From positions 812,837 through 876,836 of the forward strand of contig MIAG01000002.1 in assembly GCA_001829005.1 (NCBI GenBank): a stretch of 64,000 bases of DNA. The letters run 5' to 3'. This document shows positions 52,682 to 62,138 of the stretch, in pieces; the stretch's first letter is position 1; each line of letters begins with the position of its first letter. The DNA comes from Sphingobacteriia bacterium RIFOXYC2_FULL_35_18. Lineage in GTDB: Bacteria > Bacteroidota > Bacteroidia > Chitinophagales > Chitinophagaceae. The position numbers were made by a program, and so were the translations under genes. Below the pieces are notes generated by a model. That model was not told where the DNA came from, searched no databases, and saw nothing but the letters and a program-made list of their open reading frames with translations.

Positions 52682-54424
52682 GGTCAAATATAGTTTATGC
52701 TGAACGAAAAAAATACACTCAATCGGCTCGTTGCTTTTATAAGCAACTTCATACTTCAATTTTACAAGCGATTTCTTTATATCCTCTTCTATGAACATAT
52801 TATCGGCACTTGAAAAGCGTATTTCTGATACGTTACCATGCTTATCTGTCTTTACTATATATGAGTAACATAGAACATGTTCGTCGCCGTAAGGTTCAAA
52901 TAATGACTTGTCTGCCTTAAAAACTTTTTCTAAATCATCTTTGTTTAAAAGTTTTGGTTCATTATCTGGTAGTTTTAAAGCCTCATCATCTTTGTAACAT
53001 TCAATACACAATCTTGAGTAGATTTCAAGTTCAACTTTGGGGTTATCAAACTTTGGAAAATTTGTATTTGAGATTTCTTTACCGTCTTTGTAAACTTTCT
53101 CTTCCTTTACCTTGCCGTTTTTATAATAATTTCTTGTAAAACCATTCTCTTTGCCATTATCCATTTCCTGATAAAGGCTTAGGACACCATTTAAAAATGT
53201 TTTTTGTATTCCATGCTGTTTATAATTTTTGTACTCTTGTACGTTATGCTCTAAATGTCCTTCCCAATAGCTATAATCATAAATGTATAAACCTGTTCCA
53301 TTTTCTAAGGTCTGTTTGCCTTGATCATCCCAACAGTTTTGAATTAAGAAATCACCATTCTTAAACTCAGCTTCTAACTTTTTACTTCCATCTTTATTAA
53401 ATTCAAGCCACTTTCCATCTCTTGTATAAGCTGAAATATATAACCCTGATTTGGCAAGTTGTCCATTTTCATACCATTCCTTATACTCACCAATTTTTTC
53501 GTCTTTGTCTAAAAGTTTATGCTCTAACTTTTTTGGCTTCCCATTCTCATAAAACCAAAAATTTTCAAACTGTTTTAAAATTGGGTCTTTTCGAATTGAA
53601 TGTTTCTTATTCCCGTTTTCGTAGTATTCAACACGTTCTCCTGTTTGCTTGCCTTTTGAATATTGAATTTGTTCTTTTAATTTTCCACTTTCATAAAAAC
53701 TTTTGAATTCTCCGCTTAAAATACCATTTTCTAAATAAAATATTTCTTTAATAGCATTTTCAGAGTAAAATGTTAAGCATTCGCCTGAAAATTTAATATC
53801 AAACTCTTGCCCATCTTCGTCTAAACAAATTTCATTTGGATTTTTTCTAATATACTTTTCTATTTTAGTCATAGTCTTATCGTTGAGTTTATAATACTCA
53901 TGGTCTAAGGCTGACATTTCTTCAAGTTTTTCATATAAATCACTACCAAACAAATCCTTTTGTTTGGCTCTATTCATTAATTTTATGTGCTTCTGATAAA
54001 TGTTTTCGGCTCTCTGAATTAAATCTGCCATTTTAATGTCGCCAATGTATTGAAGACTTTTAATGATTGTCGGCACATAAGAACCATAACCATTATAATA
54101 AAATTGTACAAAACCGCCGTTTGTTACTTGTCCATCAATATACCACCAAAAATAAAGAGCTTTTTGTCCGTATGATAAGGATTTGCTTTTTTCAACTTCG
54201 TGATCTATGTTTTTAACAAACTTTGAAATTGGCTTAAGTACAAACCAACCAAAGTCAAAACCTGTTAGTTTGAAAAAGTCGCCTTTATTTAGCCTTGGTC
54301 TAAAATGTGTTTGTTTCTCAAACTCCCAATATGGATCTTGTTTTGGTTTTTCTTGATGAAATAAATTAAATATTGCCATTCTAAATATTGCGATTAGTAG
54401 TTGTCGAAATAGTTGGGTGGTCAT
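52676..54424 (-). CDS. DMP19 (DUF4375) + MORN/YwqK-repeat + TonB-C-like multidomain protein
   Basis: This 582-residue protein has a DMP19/DUF4375 domain at about 60-140 (LYFWWYIDGQVTNGGFVQFY, NGYGSY). Some eight to ten MORN-like repeats run from about 235 to 450 (YENGKxKxE, WYENGQLAKSG, YYKNGKVKEE), as in YwqK-type antitoxin annotations. A C-terminal domain of about 75 residues ends like a TonB C-terminus (SADNMFIEEDIKKSLVKLKY). No signal peptide is clear. An in-frame ATG at 54379 is an alternative start. Possible roles include immunity to a secreted toxin, but no toxin is adjacent. Confidence 0.75.
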   Translation of the reverse strand: MTTQLFRQLLIAIFRMAIFNLFHQEKPKQDPYWEFEKQTHFRPRLNKGDFFKLTGFDFGWFVLKPISKFVKNIDHEVEKSKSLSYGQKALYFWWYIDGQVTNGGFVQFYYNGYGSYVPTIIKSLQYIGDIKMADLIQRAENIYQKHIKLMNRAKQKDLFGSDLYEKLEEMSALDHEYYKLNDKTMTKIEKYIRKNPNEICLDEDGQEFDIKFSGECLTFYSENAIKEIFYLENGILSGEFKSFYESGKLKEQIQYSKGKQTGERVEYYENGNKKHSIRKDPILKQFENFWFYENGKPKKLEHKLLDKDEKIGEYKEWYENGQLAKSGLYISAYTRDGKWLEFNKDGSKKLEAEFKNGDFLIQNCWDDQGKQTLENGTGLYIYDYSYWEGHLEHNVQEYKNYKQHGIQKTFLNGVLSLYQEMDNGKENGFTRNYYKNGKVKEEKVYKDGKEISNTNFPKFDNPKVELEIYSRLCIECYKDDEALKLPDNEPKLLNKDDLEKVFKADKSLFEPYGDEHVLCYSYIVKTDKHGNVSEIRFSSADNMFIEEDIKKSLVKLKYEVAYKSNEPIECIFFVQHKLYLTD

Positions 54425-54466
54425 TGCATCTCAGCCAACGGGCGTATAGCCTTATATAATGTTCAG

Positions 54467-54889
54467 TTATCGGATTTCATCTTTTGAAACAGTCATACTA
54501 GCTTTATTTAATTGCTGAATCTGTCCAAAAGCTGTATCTGTAACAACAAATACAATTTGAAATGAATTATACCGATTATTATCTTTTAATGATTTGCTAA
54601 TTGACTTTCCTAAACTCTTAAAAAGGATAACACTGCTATCTATATTAGATGTTTGAGGAATTATTTTTGCATTAATTATACTGATGGAAAATGTTGAATC
54701 AGTCACTCCCGTTGCTTCCCATTTGTCAAGCGTTATTTTTTTACATTTGAAAACCTTAGTAATACTATCTAGAATTTTACCACTGTCATTAAACTTGCTT
54801 GAGATATCATTTGCATTTTGACCTCCAAAACAACCAATAATTAATAAACTAGTAACAAAAGAGAAAAAAATTATTTGAAAGTTCTTCAT
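54467..54889 (-). CDS. Small lipoprotein of unknown function
   Basis: This 140-residue protein has an SPII signal (LLIIGC). The mature part, with FKCKKITLDKWEATG and NNRYNSFQIVFVV, looks like one small alpha/beta domain. I recognise no family. It is followed after 42 bp by the DMP19/MORN gene. That spacer has a TATACGCCCGTTGGC segment resembling half of the boundary elements in this block. Confidence 0.55.
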   Translation of the reverse strand: MKNFQIIFFSFVTSLLIIGCFGGQNANDISSKFNDSGKILDSITKVFKCKKITLDKWEATGVTDSTFSISIINAKIIPQTSNIDSSVILFKSLGKSISKSLKDNNRYNSFQIVFVVTDTAFGQIQQLNKASMTVSKDEIR

Positions 54890-54944
54890 AGATAAGGATT
54901 AGGATTTTATATAAAATTTAAAATTTACAGACACGAAAATTTGT

Positions 54945-55718
54945 CTATTCCTCTTTTTGGCTGTTTGCAATAGTTGGTTTTGAGAATCTTATACCAGGCC
55001 CATCCCATTTTGTTATATTACCAGAACTGTCCATAAATGAAAAACTAACTTCATATAACTCACTCTCATCAAAGTCAAATGCGCCTGAACACATATCATG
55101 GCCTACTTTTATTTGTTCATCGTTAGGTAATAAGTAATATGTTGCTGTATGCCCAGTAAGCAGATTCTTTACGCTTGTTTTTACTAACAGGGGGGATTGA
55201 TCCTTAGCGGGATTACTAAATACAATGTACATTGAAGGCCCACAACCATATTGAGCAAATGTCTTCTTTAGTTCAAAAGGATTACCATTTACTTTTGGGC
55301 TCTGAGTATCTACATCAGTCTTCACCGTATATTTAAATGGTTCGTACTTTTTAGTTAAAGTGTTTATCTGATGTAACCTTTCAAATTTAGGCAAGCTGTC
55401 GATAATAATTGTGTACTCTTTACCCATCTCAAGTAATTCATCTGGTTTTACTATTACTTGTGTCAAATTATATTGCCCGATACATAGTTCGGTTACTATG
55501 AGTTTTATTTTTTTATTACCACTCTTGAGATAGATGCTATGCTTTTTATTTAATCCTAATACTGTTTGTTGACTCATTGAATAGCCTTCAATTACAAAAT
55601 TTTGATTTTTTGAGATTGAACCACTTTGTGGGAAAATAGAAATCCCAGACATAGTGCATTCAGCATGTAATGTTATGGAGAAAATCAGTCCAAAAAATAT
55701 GAGAAAGATTCTATTCAT
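54945..55718 (-). CDS. Secreted protein of unknown function, Ig-like beta fold
   Basis: This 257-residue protein has a signal peptide ending LHAEC, which gives a Cys close to the mature N-terminus. Alternating hydrophobic strands (KIKLIVTELCIGQYNL, YEVSFSFMDSSGNITKWDG) suggest two Ig-like or cell-surface beta domains. Four to five cysteines may form disulfides. No family is recognised. It follows the inverted-repeat element at 55728. Confidence 0.55.
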   Translation of the reverse strand: MNRIFLIFFGLIFSITLHAECTMSGISIFPQSGSISKNQNFVIEGYSMSQQTVLGLNKKHSIYLKSGNKKIKLIVTELCIGQYNLTQVIVKPDELLEMGKEYTIIIDSLPKFERLHQINTLTKKYEPFKYTVKTDVDTQSPKVNGNPFELKKTFAQYGCGPSMYIVFSNPAKDQSPLLVKTSVKNLLTGHTATYYLLPNDEQIKVGHDMCSGAFDFDESELYEVSFSFMDSSGNITKWDGPGIRFSKPTIANSQKEE

Positions 55719-55727
55719 AAAGTTTTA

Positions 55728-55901
55728 TATAACATCTGTGGCTTAAGGCCGGTTGGATAATCTGTGTTCCTACTGATGGTTTGGCCATCCCGCAAGGCGG
55801 GAATTCGATTAGTTAAAGCCAAATTACTGAAGCTCATTTGAAATACCAAAGCCGATGGGGCATTGCTGAAACCCCAACTTGCGTAAAGCCATTTGTTAGC
55901 G
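55728..55901. repeat. Long inverted-repeat element, attC-like in layout
   Basis: The terminal arms are TATAACATCTGTGGCTTAAG (55728-55747) and GCGTAAAGCCATTTGTTAGC (55881-55900), which pair as TAACA...GGCTTA. Inside are two small perfect stems: CCCGC-AAG-GCGGG (55789-55801) and GGGG...CCCC (55857-55875). It fills the gap between two minus-strand hypothetical genes. A 95-codon open frame across it is an accident of the element. Confidence 0.65.
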
Positions 55902-55910
55902 GTGGTGTTT

Positions 55911-56525
55911 CTAACATGGCATCCAATATTCGAATTTGATAAGTTTTTCTCCTTCAAATAATAAAATCCAAGCATTATCTGATTCAAATTTAGATGTTGC
56001 AAGCTTTAAGCTTAAAACAGTTCTATTATTTTCTATAACTACCTGTGTAGCCTCCTTTGCCGAGTTAGGAAATAATTTTTTTATTTCTTCAAAAGTGGTC
56101 GACTTTTCGAAAATAATTTTAGGAGAAAATATTCTAATGTTTCCCGATTCAAAGTCAATTGAACTTATTACTGACATAGTATCTTTAATTTCAAAGACAC
56201 TTAACCCCAAATACAAGAATTTATAACCAGAGTCGAAATATGAAACACATATTTCATCATAATTTGGACTTACAATACTATCTATACTTCCAAATAAATT
56301 TATCAATTCTCGCTTACTAGTAAGTAATGGAAGCTTGTTATTAATTTTAAGAGAATTCCAATCTAAGTATTCTAAATCAATTACCCTTACTGTATCAATA
56401 CTTTTATATTCTTTTGTAAAACTGTCAGAGAGAGTTTCATTAATATTTATTGTCTCTGATTGTTTAATCTTATCAGAACAACTAATTAAGCAGATTAGAA
56501 AGACAATATTTCTAAATAGATTCAT
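55911..56525 (-). CDS. Lipoprotein of unknown function
   Basis: This 204-residue protein has an SPII signal (LICLISC). The mature part has NNKLPLLTSKRELINLFG and TTFEEIKKLFPNSA, suggesting repeated alpha/beta segments of the SmpA/BamE-like kind. The Glu-Ile-Lys-Lys-Leu-Phe helices recur. Family is not assigned. It is bounded by an inverted-repeat element downstream and a 382-bp spacer with repeat R upstream. Confidence 0.6.
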   Translation of the reverse strand: MNLFRNIVFLICLISCSDKIKQSETININETLSDSFTKEYKSIDTVRVIDLEYLDWNSLKINNKLPLLTSKRELINLFGSIDSIVSPNYDEICVSYFDSGYKFLYLGLSVFEIKDTMSVISSIDFESGNIRIFSPKIIFEKSTTFEEIKKLFPNSAKEATQVVIENNRTVLSLKLATSKFESDNAWILLFEGEKLIKFEYWMPC

Positions 56526-56617
56526 ATTTTTACCATTACCGCTAACACATTTATATATGCTACTAAAATATCATTACTACAATATATTAGCATTAAACAA
56601 GTGTTTCTTGTTATTAT

Positions 56618-56718
56618 ACATTTTAAATTTCAATTACTTCCATTGCAAAGCCTCCTGAGTCCCAGATATAGCTGTCGCAGGTCAGTAAGCGATTACAAAC
56701 GAAACAATTGGGGGAGGA
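56618..56718. repeat. Dispersed repeat family R, copy 2
   Basis: This copy of about 101 bp is about 95 percent identical to the copy that ends the window at 63901-64000, differing at four bases and one G in a G-run. On the minus strand it can be read as CFVCNRLLTCDSYIWDSG followed by GFAMEVIEI and a stop. The rest of the 382-bp spacer (56526-56907) holds nothing I recognise. Confidence 0.85.
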
Positions 56719-56907
56719 ATAAATTGGGGTAGTATGAATTTAGGAAAAAAAAACAATTAAGGAAAATTGCACCTGATTTTTTTGTGCTAATTCAGAGGCA
56801 AATATAAACCTACTAGATCATAAGAAGCATCAATTATCTTATTCACAAATTAGATCTATCAAAACTGACCTATATACACAAGCCCATTTAAACTTAGTCG
56901 CATCTAT

Positions 56908-57684
56908 TTACAATCTTATAAACACTTTCATCCAAGGATTATCGAGATTCCTTTCCCTTAGATAATCAAGCATCTCATTAAAATAGTCTATTTGTCTAAT
57001 CTTTCTCTTTTGAAATAAAAAATTGGGAAAAGTCATTTTTTCAGTTTTAGATAAAGCCTCAAAACGGGTAGCAAAATAACTGATATGATAATGGGGAATA
57101 GCTACACCTAGTATCATACCTGGTAATCCATTAAAAAGTTCTGGCCCCCCTTTAGTCTTTATAGCATCTGTATAAAAAGCTACGATATATATAGAATCAT
57201 TGATTAAAGCATTTGCTCTCCTGCATTCAAAACCTGCAATTTCACGAATCTCATCTGTTAGTTTCCAGCGAATTTTATTTAATGTATCTCTTATGACCTT
57301 TTGTTCGTTGTAGGCATTTTTTTCTGCAACAAAATGAAAGGATGATAAATCAGTAAGCACCTGGTTCTTGTCTGCCATAGGGACTCCAATACCATGCAAA
57401 AAAGGGGAAATAAATCCAGCTGGTTTATACAAAGTTGAATCATGATCAAAAATCAATTGAAAACTATCTATCCAAAATTGTGGATGATCTACTTTATATT
57501 TCTGAAAGAAAGTCGGAAAATCTTCTTTAAGAACAATTCCAGATTCACCAATTACTTCAGGCAAAATTGCGTGAGTATTAATTTTTCGTTCATATATAAT
57601 TCGACCTCGTTCTACAAAATGATATTGTGAAAAGGATGAATCATACGTCACTAAAAAAATAACTATAAAAAAAAGCCTGATCAT
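56908..57684 (-). CDS. GLPGLI-family secreted protein
   Basis: This 258-residue protein has a signal peptide ending SFSQ. The name-giving motif appears as FNGLPGMILGVAI. EIAGFECRRANALI, the block before it, is also typical. GLPGLI proteins are confined to Bacteroidota and are commonly encoded next to outer-membrane receptors, as here. Function is unknown, possibly protease-related or a receptor partner. It starts 3 bp after the receptor gene stops, so they form a two-gene operon. Confidence 0.9.
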   Translation of the reverse strand: MIRLFFIVIFLVTYDSSFSQYHFVERGRIIYERKINTHAILPEVIGESGIVLKEDFPTFFQKYKVDHPQFWIDSFQLIFDHDSTLYKPAGFISPFLHGIGVPMADKNQVLTDLSSFHFVAEKNAYNEQKVIRDTLNKIRWKLTDEIREIAGFECRRANALINDSIYIVAFYTDAIKTKGGPELFNGLPGMILGVAIPHYHISYFATRFEALSKTEKMTFPNFLFQKRKIRQIDYFNEMLDYLRERNLDNPWMKVFIRL

Positions 57685-57687
57685 TAA

Positions 57688-60408
57688 TTATTGCTTTACT
57701 GGATTATACTTTGTAAAATTCCAAATAGCGCTTAACATAAAATATCTCCTAATAGCTAAATATCGATTTTCCGAAAATATGGTTGAAGTAGCAATTCTTG
57801 AAAATCCGGTATTAGAATTTAGTATATCATTGGCAGCTAGTTTAACCGTTATTAGATTATTCTTTAGTAAGCTTTTACTTATCCATGCATTCCAAACCAT
57901 TCTATCAAAGTTATCAGTGAAAATATTATTCTTACCTTGCCTGAAAAACTCTGCATCACAATGCATTTGAAATGAAGAAGACAAGTATAAATCTATTGCA
58001 GATTTGAGTTTATAAGTAACGAAATTATTTCGAATATTCTTTAACCCTTCATTCAAAGAATTTACATCATAATAAATCGTACCTCCCAATTGAATCTCAT
58101 ATTTACCAGACTTATTTTTAGATAATAATACGCCTGTAGAAGCAATATTGTAAATAAGCTTATTAAGTGACCCATTTATGAAACTAAAGTTTTTTCCAGA
58201 TTTACCACTTAGATCAATTGTTGCTTGAATTTTTAATGACGGTATTGGTTTTGAATAAAATCCTGTTAGCTCCAATTCTTGATCTGAATAACCAGTCATA
58301 TTCACATACTGTAAAAAATAAGCTCCACTAGTGTTAATATTCGAAAGTAGCTTGATTGGATTCTTTGTGCTAGTATGACTCACAACTAATCCAGTGAAGG
58401 ATTTAGTAAGGCTTCTAAATGACTCATAGGTTAGCGATACTTTGTTAGAAAATGCATTATTAATGGACAAATTATCAGAAAAAGTAACTAGCTGAGCGTT
58501 ATTAAAAGCATGGGGGGATAGCTCTTGGAAACTAGGTGCAACTGTTGTGCCACGATAACTGATTTCAAAATTGGTATTATCACTAATGGAATATTGAACA
58601 CGTCCAAATGGTTTCCAAACCGAAAAACTTCGCTCAAATTCTTTTTTTTGAATTAGATTGTTTATAAAAATCCTATTAGTTCCCGAACCACTACCAAGTG
58701 AGGCGCTAACTTTATTTTTTACGAAATTGAAGCTTAAATTACCCAAAAATATTTTTCGAGAATCATTTCGAATTGTTGAAAAAAGCGAATCAATAGCTCC
58801 AGTAGGATTAAAAATCCTATTAGATAAATTATGATCATTTACAACATCATATGCAGAATTTACGGAGAGAATAAAAGAAAATGCATTATTGATTTTATTT
58901 GAAAAACTAAGTCCGATTTTAAAATTTTGTAAGGTCTGATCCTTTCCTTTAAAAAGATCTAGGTTTCTAGTACTATCCAATAATGGTTTACCATTAAAAA
59001 ACTCAGTAGCCGTTATATTTGTTTGTTGCTCATTTGAGCTAGTTGATTGTTGTTCTATGGAAAAAGAAATTGTTCTTCCCGGTTGCTTAAATTTTTGCTG
59101 AAACAAAAAAGCAGTTTGTATTCTACGGCCTTCCCCATTAACACTAGTTTGATTATTTGTCCGATTTAAAAATTGTTCATTGCCATTTAGATCCGAAGAA
59201 GCGCTTTGTTGACTAGAAGTTCCTTTATTATAAGATGCTGTATTACTAAATGTAATGGTTCCCCTCGTCCCTACTTGTTGCTTATATGCAAAATTCATCT
59301 TATGGCTAAATCCTTCTTTTTGAAAATCAGTATTAGCAAATCTTTTGATTGCACCTATTGGTAATATAGTATTTGTAAATGTTGAATCAAATCCAGAAAC
59401 ATTAGAGATAGAATAGTAATAATCGCCATTAAATGAATTACGATCCTTATTCCATTTATTATCAAAATGCAAGCCTATCATTGAAAATTGAGGTAGTCCC
59501 TTTCCATCATATTGTTCCATATCATTTTTGACACCCAATTGATTCTTTTCTGTTGTCCCTAGTCCAGATTGCCCAATATTATTAGATGCCATATAACCAG
59601 AAGTCTTCCGCTTACCTTTAAAACTATTTAGCATTGCTTGAGTATTATATGGAGTAAACTGATGACCTAGTCCTATTCCTGCTTCAACCTTTCCAAATAC
59701 CCCATTACTTTTATCTTGTTTTAATTGAAGGTTAATGACTTTGTCTTTTATACCATCATCAATCCCTGTAAATAAGGCTGCATCCGATTTTTTATCGTAA
59801 ACCTGAACTTTAGCTACCATTTCTGAACGCAGATTTCGCGTAACAAAAACTGGATCGTCACTAAAAAACTCCTCTCCATCAACCAATACTTTTTTAACTT
59901 TTTTCCCTTGCGCAGAAATTTTCCCGTTAGGGTCTACCTGAAGTCCTGGCAAAATCTTTAATAAATCTTCTACAGATGCATTCGGAGGAAGTTTAATTTC
60001 AGAGGTATTATATTGTAGAGTATCACCTCGCAATTGAATTGATCTGATACTTGATTTAACTACCACTTCTTTTAATAACACTTCTTTAGAAGTTAAAAAT
60101 ATTGAACCTAAATCAACATTGTTGTTTTGACCGATTGTAATTTGTTTAGCCAAACTTAGATATCCAGGATAACTTATAAGTAAGATATAGTTTTGGTTAT
60201 TATATAATCCAGAAAAAACAAAAACTCCATTTGATGAAGCTCTAAGATCTGAAAGAATAATGGAATCTTTAGCATTTAAAAGTACCACTGATGCATTATG
60301 AATGTTCATTTTCAATGCACTATCGTTTATAACTCCTCGAATGGTTATATCTTGAGAAAAAGCATTAAAGCAATTAAAAAGAAGAAGTAGAAGTAGATAA
60401 TTTTTCAT
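57688..60408 (-). CDS. TonB-dependent-receptor-like outer membrane beta-barrel protein
   Basis: This 906-residue protein has a signal peptide ending AFSQD. An N-terminal carboxypeptidase-regulatory-like beta-sandwich spans about 22-115 (ITIRGVINDSALKMNIHNA). A plug follows, with SVEDLLKILPGLQVDPNGKI and KVLVDGEEFFSDDP, then a large barrel of the outer_membrane_beta-barrel_3 type. The barrel ends IWNFTKYNPVKQ rather than in a final aromatic residue. It is paired with a GLPGLI gene. The substrate is unknown, and peptide or protein ligands are possible. Confidence 0.88.
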   Translation of the reverse strand: MKNYLLLLLLFNCFNAFSQDITIRGVINDSALKMNIHNASVVLLNAKDSIILSDLRASSNGVFVFSGLYNNQNYILLISYPGYLSLAKQITIGQNNNVDLGSIFLTSKEVLLKEVVVKSSIRSIQLRGDTLQYNTSEIKLPPNASVEDLLKILPGLQVDPNGKISAQGKKVKKVLVDGEEFFSDDPVFVTRNLRSEMVAKVQVYDKKSDAALFTGIDDGIKDKVINLQLKQDKSNGVFGKVEAGIGLGHQFTPYNTQAMLNSFKGKRKTSGYMASNNIGQSGLGTTEKNQLGVKNDMEQYDGKGLPQFSMIGLHFDNKWNKDRNSFNGDYYYSISNVSGFDSTFTNTILPIGAIKRFANTDFQKEGFSHKMNFAYKQQVGTRGTITFSNTASYNKGTSSQQSASSDLNGNEQFLNRTNNQTSVNGEGRRIQTAFLFQQKFKQPGRTISFSIEQQSTSSNEQQTNITATEFFNGKPLLDSTRNLDLFKGKDQTLQNFKIGLSFSNKINNAFSFILSVNSAYDVVNDHNLSNRIFNPTGAIDSLFSTIRNDSRKIFLGNLSFNFVKNKVSASLGSGSGTNRIFINNLIQKKEFERSFSVWKPFGRVQYSISDNTNFEISYRGTTVAPSFQELSPHAFNNAQLVTFSDNLSINNAFSNKVSLTYESFRSLTKSFTGLVVSHTSTKNPIKLLSNINTSGAYFLQYVNMTGYSDQELELTGFYSKPIPSLKIQATIDLSGKSGKNFSFINGSLNKLIYNIASTGVLLSKNKSGKYEIQLGGTIYYDVNSLNEGLKNIRNNFVTYKLKSAIDLYLSSSFQMHCDAEFFRQGKNNIFTDNFDRMVWNAWISKSLLKNNLITVKLAANDILNSNTGFSRIATSTIFSENRYLAIRRYFMLSAIWNFTKYNPVKQ

Positions 60409-60571
60409 TTATTCAACACAAATAGAAATCATGGTAAAGAGGATGTGAAAAAAGTAAAATCAGATTGGGGAGGGAAGAGTATTGTAAAGTTCTTTCGAAG
60501 AAAAAGCTCCAAGTTTGCATATCAACCCGCCTGACGCAAAACCCTTTTAGCTGTGGCTGCTTAATTTCACA

Positions 60572-60928
60572 TTAAATACTCTGTCCAAATGTCAGCAAAT
60601 TGTTGTCTGGGTCAAGCATTGCAAATTCTTTTTGTCCCCATGGCTTGGTTTGTAAATGTCCTGACGGATGTATGCTGTTATTGTTGTCTAGCATAGCTTG
60701 ATAAAGTGCTTCAATATCGTTAGTACGAATATAAACTTGTCCGTAATTTTCATTTGGGTCAAGCCCTTTGAACTCAAAAAAATGAATTTCTACATTGTCT
60801 TTTTTAATTAACAAGTAGCCTTCATAGTCTGCACTACCAATATCGTAGAACCCTAACTGTGTTAAATAAAATTCTCTTGTCGCAGCTTTGCTACGCATAG
60901 GAAGTTTTGGAATAATGGTTGTAAGCAT
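60572..60928 (-). CDS. VOC-superfamily protein, bleomycin-resistance-like
   Basis: This 118-residue protein has a single glyoxalase-fold module set: IIPKLPMRSKAATREFYL, VEIHFFEFKG, NYGQVYIRTNDIEALY and EFAMLDPDNNLLTFGQ. It matches bleomycin-binding-protein-like VOC members that sequester or modify small molecules. It is 16 bp upstream of nothing else on its strand except the receptor pair 163 bp away. The 163-bp spacer carries a GCCACAGCTAAAAGGG segment but no clear element. Confidence 0.85.
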   Translation of the reverse strand: MLTTIIPKLPMRSKAATREFYLTQLGFYDIGSADYEGYLLIKKDNVEIHFFEFKGLDPNENYGQVYIRTNDIEALYQAMLDNNNSIHPSGHLQTKPWGQKEFAMLDPDNNLLTFGQSI

Positions 60929-60944
60929 AACTTTTTTATTATTC

Positions 60945-61469
60945 TTATGAAAATAAGTTATTTATGAATATCTTTTGGGTTAGAGGAAACATCGCTATAA
61001 TCATCATTAAAGAGCCTAATGCCATCCAATTTTCAATTCCCGGAAATATTAAAATTAAGAAATTGCCTATGATAAAAAGTAATGAAGTCAATTTAGATAT
61101 AATATTTGTTTTGTAAAGAGATATCCCTATTAATATATTACCCACAAAAACTAAAAGACATAAAGCAAATGAAATTTTCAAAATATTAGTCGAAACTACA
61201 CTGCCAATTGGACTTGAAAGATAAGCACCTAAAACTCCAACAAAATATACACCTCCAATAATTGAAAGAATAGCACCTGCAAATGAATAAAAAGGTGCAT
61301 TCTTATAAGTTAAGTTCATTAAGGTTAAACTCAAAGCAATATAAACCGGCATTGATGCATAAATAAAATAGTGTGGCAATAGGTAATATCTAAATATTAA
61401 TGACATAGCACCCATTATTTTTAAACACTGTTTAGCTTTTTGTAAAGAGGCATTTTGCTTATTATCCAT
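60945..61469 (-). CDS. Membrane protein of unknown function, five to six helices
   Basis: This protein of about 174 residues starts with a hydrophilic segment MDNKQNASLQKAKQCLKIMG followed by hydrophobic helices. I chose ATG 61469. A TTG at 61538 would overlap the stop of the Crp/Fnr gene. YLLPHYFIYASMPVYIALSL and the Gly-rich GAILSIIGGVYFVGVLGAYL resemble DUF4386-like or DoxX-like proteins loosely. It is likely co-transcribed with the Crp/Fnr gene. Confidence 0.65.
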   Translation of the reverse strand: MDNKQNASLQKAKQCLKIMGAMSLIFRYYLLPHYFIYASMPVYIALSLTLMNLTYKNAPFYSFAGAILSIIGGVYFVGVLGAYLSSPIGSVVSTNILKISFALCLLVFVGNILIGISLYKTNIISKLTSLLFIIGNFLILIFPGIENWMALGSLMMIIAMFPLTQKIFINNLFS

Positions 61470-61534
61470 TTTGCTATTTTTTTGCAAAAATGATAAATAT
61501 GCCTGTGAAGTCCACTTGATTGAAATCAGTAAAT

Positions 61535-62083
61535 TCAATATGAAGCTCTCACTCTACTCAAAGTTTCAGGTGCAATTTTTAAATAGGATGCAATCATTTT
61601 AATAGGAAATACTTTTACTAATTCAGGTTTAGCTTTGTTTATATAGCTGTATTTCTCGTAAGGTTTAAGAGAATTGTCAAATAGAAAAACTCTGTTTATT
61701 GATTGGCTAAGTATTTTTCCAAATTGTAGGAAGGATGGTGATTTTGAACAAAGACAATGAAAGCTGCTCAAACTCAACTCAATAATTTCTGATTTTGAGA
61801 ATGCTTTAATTGTTGTATTTGAGGGTGTTTGTTCTGTAAGACTTTGTTGATTAAACATCCACTCATCTTGTAAATGCAAATCAATTATAACTTCGTCAAT
61901 ATCGTCAATTTGAAATTGTGAAAAAGAACCTGATAAAATGTAATAAAAACTTTTACAAACCTCGCCTTCTTTTAGAAGCAGTTCATTCTTATTAAGGATT
62001 CTCCTTTCTGAATATTTTTCAAAAAGTTCTATATCAAAATTGGAGAATTGTCCCAAACCATTTAAAATTTCTCTAGTCGTCAT
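61535..62083 (-). CDS. Crp/Fnr-family transcriptional regulator
   Basis: This 182-residue regulator has an N-terminal cyclic-nucleotide-binding-like domain (ILNKNELLLKEGEVCKSFYYILSGSFSQF). The C-terminal helix-turn-helix is short, with IASYLKIAPETLSRVRASY. No Fe-S cysteine cluster is visible. It is probably the regulator of the downstream membrane protein gene; its ligand is unknown. Confidence 0.87.
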   Translation of the reverse strand: MTTREILNGLGQFSNFDIELFEKYSERRILNKNELLLKEGEVCKSFYYILSGSFSQFQIDDIDEVIIDLHLQDEWMFNQQSLTEQTPSNTTIKAFSKSEIIELSLSSFHCLCSKSPSFLQFGKILSQSINRVFLFDNSLKPYEKYSYINKAKPELVKVFPIKMIASYLKIAPETLSRVRASY

Positions 62084-62138
62084 TGTAATTTCTCTAAATA
62101 CTTTATTGATTATCTAATTTCAATTGGGTTAAGCTAAA

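Noticed and set aside
55728..55901. True integron attC site
   Set aside because: The core sites deviate from RYYYAAC/GTTRRRY and no integrase is present in the window; only the layout is similar.
55715..56002. 95-codon open frame on the minus strand
   Set aside because: It runs through the inverted-repeat element and overlaps the end of a lipoprotein gene in another frame; it is not a credible protein.
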